From NCBI RefSeq assembly GCF_001039355.2, contig NW_019773625.1, positions 1,490,775 through 1,554,774 on the forward strand: a stretch of DNA of 64,000 nucleotides, written 5' to 3'. This DNA comes from Lingula anatina (lineage: Eukaryota; Brachiopoda; Lingulata; Lingulida; Lingulidae). The notes beneath the pieces were generated by a model, which had not been told where the DNA came from, ran no database searches, and saw only the letters and a list, made by a program, of their open reading frames with translations. The translations under genes were made by a program, and so were the position numbers. Positions within the stretch are counted from its first letter, which is position 1; each line of letters opens with the position of its first letter. Below, in pieces: positions 57,767 to 64,000 of the stretch.

Positions 57767-59163
57767 CATTTGTTGTGAAAATAAATATTTTTAAGGATGA
57801 ATCGTCATCATTTAGGGATTCCAACCCGCACATTTTGCACCTTTAAGATAAGTGTAATTTTTGGGGGATTCGGAACAAAAATAGGCCAGACCTTATACAG
57901 GCTGTGATGGACATCAGTTTTACTTAGTTTGTGAAATGTTAGAAGAATAACATACTTGACTGCACCGCAAATAGATACACTTTATTCCTTCAAAGTGTTG
58001 TTCATCAGTTCAAGTTACCCCAGTATATGCATTCTATGATTAGGTTATATCTTTCTTTATATCATTTATTTATTTATTTATTTATTTATTTATTGTAGTC
58101 GTATAATCTCCGTTCGTTAAATACAAATAGTCCGAGTACTATGGTTCTATATATGGCTTGACATCAAATGTGATTATACAGAACCACAGCATAAATTATA
58201 TACTACGGTTTCTCCTCGGTTTCAGGTTAGAAACTCAGATCGTGATGGCAGCTGATCGATATCCCGTATTCTTCTAATGATAGACTTATAATGATAAATA
58301 ACATACGTAGATCGAGTACAGGACATATGTAAGGTTGTTTTTGCCAGAGTTAATGAGATGTAACGTATTTAGAGTGTTAATTTGTACTCAGTATTATCTG
58401 TTAATTTTTTTTCCGTGACAAAAGTGCGAGTGGCAAATTGACAAATATCACTTCTTGGCACTAACAAAAATGATAATTATGGAACGTATTTTATCAGCGG
58501 CTTTTTGAAAACTAATTATTGTGCTTTTTTCTTGTGATTAAGGTAACGAGTCATATCCTAGATGCCGCTTGCTTTTGGGGCTTGTTTTTTTACTGTAAAT
58601 TGTTCACAGCTATACTTGCATGTAAGGGAAATAGGTTACGATTTCATCAATTTCATCAATCGCAAAAACATTAAAACATCAAATCCAAATAAACAAAAGC
58701 CCAGTAAGTTATTATCGTAAGAGTCAATTGGTGCGAAATTGTTTTCGTATTTGTCGAGAAAGGACATTTTCAAAGTCAGATGAGCTTTTGATTGATTGGT
58801 TAATTTCATATACTGTACATAAAGTGATATTCCATAACTTGACTAACAGCTACAAACTAGTAGACTTGGGCACTTTCCAAATGTGATGTAATAAAACAAG
58901 AGGCGTAAACAGGGACTCATACAGATTGCCTTATTAGGAAAGACCGATTAGTTCAAATAAACAATAGTACAAAATAAAGTCCATGTAGGACGGAAGATTC
59001 CAATAGTACATAAAAGCTGACGTAAAGCAGATAACGAGTCCTCCGTTCGGAGAGAAAGAGTGTATATAAATATATAAGAGACTGCATGACAAGAAATTGG
59101 GGATCTCAATTTCATTTTTTTTTTAGGATCTGGTTTATCTTGACGTCTTGGTCCCTATAAATT

Positions 59164-59851
59164 GCTGTTACATGAAAATCTAACTCCCCCATGAAATTTT
59201 GATCCCCCAAAAAAACTAAATCTTATTTTATTTGAGTACATGACTTTTATCTAGTAGTATGCAATGGGAGTACAAATCCTATGGCTAGTTATTTTTACCG
59301 CCAAGCTTTCAAATACTAATTAAATATACGTCACAATGCAAACTATGTGGAAAATCATGGTATGGTGACTAAATATAAAATAGGGCCTTTCCTTCATGGG
59401 AGACCAAATCCCATGGATATGAAAATGAAAGATTTTTCATGATTTTTTTTTTTTTCATTTTTTTTGCACCCAATATTTTAACACCAAACTTGCAAATATT
59501 TCCAATATATTTTTATAAAGTACACTAAAAAGAAAAAGGTTGAAATGATCACCAAATATCAAATAAATAGCTTTTTCAAGAAGAGTCATTGGGTGGTAGA
59601 ATACACATTTTTAATTTTTTTTTATTGAAAATTATCACCTGCAAAGTAACAAAAAGCTCCAATGTATTTTCCATTATGCATACTACAAGATAAAAGTCAT
59701 ACAGTGTATACTCAAATAAAATAAGATTTGTGAAGTTTGTGGGGGGGAGTAAAAATTTCATTATGAAACTTCGACTGGGGAGTCAGATTTTCATGAGGAA
59801 AATTTGACTGGGGAGTCACCTTTTAAGGGAGTCAGATTTTCATGGTAACTC
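59164..59851. mobile_element. 'GGGAGTCAGATTTTCATG' inverted-repeat element, copy 2
   Basis: Begins 'catgaaaatctaactccccc' and ends 'ggagtcagattttcatg'. The inner part shares 'cattatgcatactacaagat' with copy 1 at 5155-5617. Confidence 0.6.
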
Positions 59852-60203
59852 TGGTTGAAAAAGGAAGGGTTGAAAAATTGAAAACTACCTGCTCCTATGT
59901 TCTTCAGCGTTTCGATATTCTCTCCTTTCGAAGCACTTTATATACAACATTTCCCAAATATTCTAAAATTATAACGTGACATTTTAGATTACAATACACG
60001 ACCTGTGTTTTGTCACATTTCGCCATTAAGATCGCCCGGTAGTCTAGTAGCTGTCATTTTTTAAATCTTCAACCTGATAATTCAATTATTTACTAGAAAA
60101 TGACGAATCTCAGAACATTTGTGAGTCTGGGTAACTTGACAAAAAACAGAGTAGCAAAGAAAAGAAAATCCATTTCCTTTTCCTCCGGTGATTGCAGATG
60201 GTA

Positions 60204-63191
60204 TCAAATCGAGCTAACTTCGGTGCTTCTTTTCTTCGACGGCATGCTGTTTCTACAGGTATTTGACGAGACAGAATTTAGCGGAGTGGAATCAGATGTG
60301 AGATGGCAAGTTTTCAGCCCGTTCAATTTCTTCAGTTCCTCCCATACCCTCTTGGTACACACGGTTGCTATAAAAATATATACACCGTCCAATGTGGCAG
60401 TGACAATAAAAATATACCACATAATATTGGATACAGTAGGGTCGTGGAACAAACTGGCAACGAATCCAAAAATCCAATTTACTCCCATCAGGACAAATAT
60501 TTTAACGTATATAGCAAATGAGTGGTTTTTATTCTGCGAGGAACTGAGTCCCTCTGCTCTTTTCATAGCACCGCGTATGGAACGGGAGATGATGACAAAA
60601 AGGATCAGGTTCACAATGATGACCAAACCAATCGGTGCTACCATGAATATAATCAGAGGAATTTTTTTAGAAATCCAGCAAACCCCTGATGTGTAACTTG
60701 GTTGGAAGTTTTCGTCGATGTTGGCATAGTCCAACACGAGGCATGACACCACGACAATGACCGAACAAAGCAAGGTAAAGACGTGGTACGTGAGGAACCG
60801 TTTTCTCGACCCTTCCGATCGGTCGGAAGTCAGTGACGATTTCGTGCTAAATGTCCGCGTCATGTCGACTGCAATGGCGTTCATCCAGAGAAAGGAACAC
60901 AGTACACTCCAATGGAACAATACACCAACAATTTGGCATCCGACTTCGTTGCCTAGAAAAAATGGTCTCATTAAGAAGAGAACTTTCGATATGAAGAGGA
61001 CAAAAAGGAGGCAAAATTGAAGTCTCCCTGGAAACGTCCGAAAGACGGCTACACACGATTGCAAGACAAGCCTTACAAGAATACATAAAGATGATATGAC
61101 TAAACATACGACCGTTACAATTCCTTCCGCTTGCGTTAAGTTACCGACGTTCTGGCTGTTTCCCGTTAAGTTATTATTTGATAGTTCCTCTGATATATTG
61201 ACAATATCAGCACATACCCATGCCCGATTATCCCACACTTGATAATTCTTTCTGTCTATCAGGGTGTTTGAGACATGAACTAAAATGGACCCGTTTCCCG
61301 AAATGTCATAATCGGACGTATTAAGGCCAATACGAGGGCAGTCAGTAACCCCGGAGTGGAAAGGATCGAAGCTGTAGGTATTACCGACGTATTTAAATAT
61401 TTTCTTTGAGCCATTATTAAAGACAGAAATTATTGATTCAAGTGCAATGTCCAGCGAGAGGATGAGAGTTGCATTTATTTGGCTTTGGGTAACGTTTGCC
61501 TCTATAGATTTTAATAAAAAACGGCTTTCCATGGTAGCAGCTCGAGGATTAATAGTGTCAACATAGTTCGTCACAACGGTTCCATATACAGGAAATCCAG
61601 TCTCAAAGATCTTTGACAGTGTTCGGGCTATGTCTGCCTTCTGCTCTTTAAAATAAGGAATTTTCTGAAAAGGACTCCCTTTTACGAAGGTTAGTCTCTC
61701 GTTTGGGTCTTTCGTCACCCATGACGTCACGATTCTCACATCACTTAAAGGGTATTTATACATGCAGACGCCTTCCACAAGCTTGAAGTCTAGTGAGCAC
61801 TGAATCGGCTGGCAAGATGCATCAAAAACATGACAGTCTAATAAAGTTTCTCTACCAGCAATCTCTCCCTCATCCTGCTGTGTATTGACGCCAATTCGAA
61901 GACCATCAAGGCTGTTAAAATCCATGATAACTCTAAAGGAGAAAAATGAAATGTCAGTGCCTGGTTTGCCACTAGGGGCGGTCACTGGTTTACACCCCAA
62001 GTTAGGTAAATTCTCATGGTTGCACAAGGCACAAAACTTGTTTTTGTAGCTGTCTCTATTTTCGACGTACAATTGGTAACGATGGCAGTCGCGGATCATT
62101 TTTTCATTGAAACAGTCTTTCGAGCACTCCCTGATAACATGCTCGCACGTGCGGATGGGGCTCCAAGATGGGGGAATAATGGTTTTTGTGCATGCGTCAC
62201 TCTTTTCTAGTTCGATGAAGGGGTTCGAAGAATTTTCAAGGTAGACAGGCCGTGAACAATTGAAATTTACTTGCCAGAACGTATAGTTCTCGATCCCATG
62301 GCAGGTGGCGCAGTAAGCGTTACGAAAATGCACGCCTGTGTTTTTGTCGGTAACTGGTAAAATGTATTTTAAATCAAGTTCCCAAGGATTGCCTTCTATC
62401 TCACATGCACCCGAGATTGTGTCAGACACCCAGTCCGTTGGACACTTACCAAAAACAAGCACATTCATTATTGAGCTCATGTATATTGAGGCAAAACGAT
62501 ACTTCAGAGTTTGGCACGTGGCCCCCGGATGATAGCTCAGGTTAAAGTTCAGGGTTGTTTTTCTAAGCTCATACTTCGTCTTTTCAGCCGGGCATTTTGC
62601 TTCTACATCCGGGCAACAATCCCCGTAAAGATAACACTGGTGGTCGCAAGAACACCACTTTGGAATGCCGCCCCGTTGACTGCTGACGTTACCGCAATGC
62701 CCTTCGCACGTTAACATTCTGGCGTAGTAGGAACAACTGGGTATGTCATCGTGGCCAGGGGGCGGGGGCTCGCGATCAGGTCCTCCACAGACGTACTCTG
62801 GAGAATCAGGCGGTGGAGACATGACTTTTAAAAGTGGAGGGCGTGGGGGTGTCATTGGGATCCATTGCGGAAATTGGTCGACTGTTAGTGTGCTCCCGTT
62901 ATATCCCGTTGTTGGTGGTGGTGGTGGTGGCGGCGGTGGCGGCGGTGGTGATGGCGCTGCTTTTACTCTTATTTTTGTTGCTGGTGGAACTTTTGTTATT
63001 GTTGCTGCTGCTGCTGGTGATGCTTTCATTGCCGTTGTTATTGCTGGTGGTGAGGGTGGTGGCGGTGGTGGTAGTGCTCTTTCAGTCGTTGTAGCCAAAA
63101 GTCCATTCACATCCCAAGTACAGCAGAAGAAGTACAAGCACAGTGCAACAGCACTCATAGTTCTATAACATGGCCCTGTGCTGGAATTCAT
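60204..63191 (-). CDS. family B-type 7TM GPCR with N-terminal somatomedin-B domain (intronless)
   Basis: 995 residues from ATG at 63191; the frame opens earlier but only with GTG. Residues 12-30 form a signal peptide (SAVALCLYFFCC). A long Pro-rich linker with a run of 12 Pro follows. A somatomedin-B domain is at about 162-200 ('CEGHCGN', 'WCSCDHQCYLYGDCCPD'). The ectodomain is Cys-rich and N-glycosylated. Seven hydrophobic segments span about 690-945, with the Cys pair expected to bridge TM3 and ECL2 ('NEVGCQ', 'SGVCW'), 'WMNAIAVDM' in TM3 and 'VNWIFGF' in TM6. The tail is short and Ser-rich. I see no canonical GPS cleavage motif before TM1, so autoproteolysis is doubtful. The layout resembles adhesion/Methuselah-like receptors of invertebrates. 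Ligand unknown. Confidence 0.92.
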   Translation of the reverse strand: MNSSTGPCYRTMSAVALCLYFFCCTWDVNGLLATTTERALPPPPPPSPPAITTAMKASPAAAATITKVPPATKIRVKAAPSPPPPPPPPPPPPTTGYNGSTLTVDQFPQWIPMTPPRPPLLKVMSPPPDSPEYVCGGPDREPPPPGHDDIPSCSYYARMLTCEGHCGNVSSQRGGIPKWCSCDHQCYLYGDCCPDVEAKCPAEKTKYELRKTTLNFNLSYHPGATCQTLKYRFASIYMSSIMNVLVFGKCPTDWVSDTISGACEIEGNPWELDLKYILPVTDKNTGVHFRNAYCATCHGIENYTFWQVNFNCSRPVYLENSSNPFIELEKSDACTKTIIPPSWSPIRTCEHVIRECSKDCFNEKMIRDCHRYQLYVENRDSYKNKFCALCNHENLPNLGCKPVTAPSGKPGTDISFFSFRVIMDFNSLDGLRIGVNTQQDEGEIAGRETLLDCHVFDASCQPIQCSLDFKLVEGVCMYKYPLSDVRIVTSWVTKDPNERLTFVKGSPFQKIPYFKEQKADIARTLSKIFETGFPVYGTVVTNYVDTINPRAATMESRFLLKSIEANVTQSQINATLILSLDIALESIISVFNNGSKKIFKYVGNTYSFDPFHSGVTDCPRIGLNTSDYDISGNGSILVHVSNTLIDRKNYQVWDNRAWVCADIVNISEELSNNNLTGNSQNVGNLTQAEGIVTVVCLVISSLCILVRLVLQSCVAVFRTFPGRLQFCLLFVLFISKVLFLMRPFFLGNEVGCQIVGVLFHWSVLCSFLWMNAIAVDMTRTFSTKSSLTSDRSEGSRKRFLTYHVFTLLCSVIVVVSCLVLDYANIDENFQPSYTSGVCWISKKIPLIIFMVAPIGLVIIVNLILFVIISRSIRGAMKRAEGLSSSQNKNHSFAIYVKIFVLMGVNWIFGFVASLFHDPTVSNIMWYIFIVTATLDGVYIFIATVCTKRVWEELKKLNGLKTCHLTSDSTPLNSVSSNTCRNSMPSKKRSTEVSSI
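62895..63080. repeat. (GGT/GGC)n low-complexity stretch in the GPCR 5' coding region
   Basis: GGT-type triplets on the + strand encode the Pro-rich linker (ACC/GCC codons) on the - strand. Prone to length polymorphism. Confidence 0.9.
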
Positions 63192-64000
63192 GGTTCTGGA
63201 ATTAATTAAATTTAACTGAAATGCGGGGTGTTGCACACATGGCGAAAGATATATTCTTAAATGCACGCCATATTGTTTAATTTTTTAAAAACGGTATATT
63301 TGAATGAGACTCATCACACTGACTAGTCGTACCTGTTTAATATGGCCTGTTCATTCATATTATCAGAGGTTTTAGACATTTGAGATGAGACAGAGTGACA
63401 ATATTTTAACCGCCATACTCGTCACTAGTGAAAAAGAGACTGTGATGAATACATGAATTCAATATGAATTCAGATTAGGTTTAGCTGCGGTGGTTGATGA
63501 TTTCAAGGTTTAACGAATCTCTCTCTCTCTCTCTCTCTCTCGTGTTCCGTGTTCCTATTTAATATTTATCTACTTACCTTTACAAGTTGAGATTCTTTTT
63601 CATCCCAGCTCTACCCACTCCGCCCCTTTTATCGCTCTCACTGAACTTAAGAGTAGAGCTCATATTACTCGTACAGTATTGTACGGAACAAGGCTCACAT
63701 TAAGGTACTACTATGCCTTTCAGCATTCCTTCCATGTCCTTTAAGATATTACCTTATCACTGGCTAATACATGTAATGCAACTTACCAGAATAAACTGTT
63801 CTCCGTTTTGAATTCTACATTTCACGAAACAACATCATTTTCCAAATAAATTGTTATGGATTTCATCTTCCTATTTGGAATAACACATACATGTCGTACC
63901 CATCCTGTCTTATTAAAATAGCTCTTTTTCAGTTTATTTTTATAGCAGGTTCGTGACCTTCTTCAACCGCGCAGAGTCCACAAAGAAATAACTGGTGTTC
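63192..64000. other. upstream region of the GPCR gene
   Basis: No gene seen. Contains a (CT)n run at 63519-63541. The GPCR promoter should lie here, but no clear core element was identified. Confidence 0.6.

Larger units (their letters stand above)
56920..60203. other. region between lectin B and the GPCR gene
   Basis: No gene seen. 56925-58640 matches 30950-32150. Contains a MITE (57405-57629), an (ATT)n microsatellite (57704-57764) and a (TTTA)n run near 58070. 58640-59160 shows nothing; 59164-59851 is the second 'GGGAGTCAGATTTTCATG' element. Confidence 0.6.
34270..61130. repeat. large segmental duplication, copy B
   Basis: Partner of 14030-33130, in the same orientation: AT-rich repeats, lectin B, upstream region, 3' part of the GPCR. 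Longer than A because of insertions at 44.4-48.2 kb and 53.2-56.9 kb. In B the GPCR is complete. Confidence 0.8.

Noticed and set aside
63192-63266. Extended N-terminus of the GPCR
   Set aside because: The longer frame starts with GTG, an unlikely start in an animal gene, and the signal peptide fits the ATG at 63191 or 63158.

Overview
The window looks like a metazoan nuclear genome, most likely a lophotrochozoan such as a mollusc, though a lancelet-like invertebrate cannot be excluded. The reasons are small GT-AG exons in long AT-rich introns, many MITE-like elements, frequent 'tacatgta' motifs, and proteins built from mosaics of extracellular domains. No species assignment is proven. Several gaps are present: N runs at 16952-17167 and 41598-42019, and single-N contig joins at 22663, 34541, 36733 and 56920.

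Left part, + strand. Positions 2-5016 hold the 3' portion of a MOXD1/dopamine beta-hydroxylase-like copper monooxygenase; 11 coding exons could be joined in phase. An intergenic stretch follows with MITEs and a tRNA-Glu (UUC) gene. A seven-exon secreted M28-type zinc exopeptidase lies at 7407-11463.

Middle and right, - strand. A segment of roughly 20-27 kb is present twice (A about 14.0-33.1 kb, B about 34.3-61.1 kb). Each copy carries a large mosaic type I membrane lectin. The reconstructed order is LamG-like fold, Cys-containing linker, EGF, [CCP + SUEL lectin only in B], C-type lectin, PAN, divergent C-type lectin-like domain, SUEL lectin, Thr-rich mucin stalk, CCP, CCP, transmembrane helix and basic tail. 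Copy A adds a second, partly broken CTLD-PAN cassette. Every internal coding exon I could delimit starts and ends in phase 1 (the gapped mucin exon of A could not be checked), so modules can be gained, lost or duplicated without breaking the frame. The two copies differ in exactly that way. Upstream of lectin B is an intact intronless GPCR with an N-terminal somatomedin-B domain (60204-63191). The matching place in copy A holds a broken remnant.

The lectin domains (three QPD-type CTLD halves plus SUEL domains) suggest galactose/rhamnose recognition at the cell surface, for defence or cell adhesion; this is inference. Comparing A with B also gives empty sites for several transposable elements and exposes one assembly artefact, an exact 1,374-bp repeat around the N at 36733.
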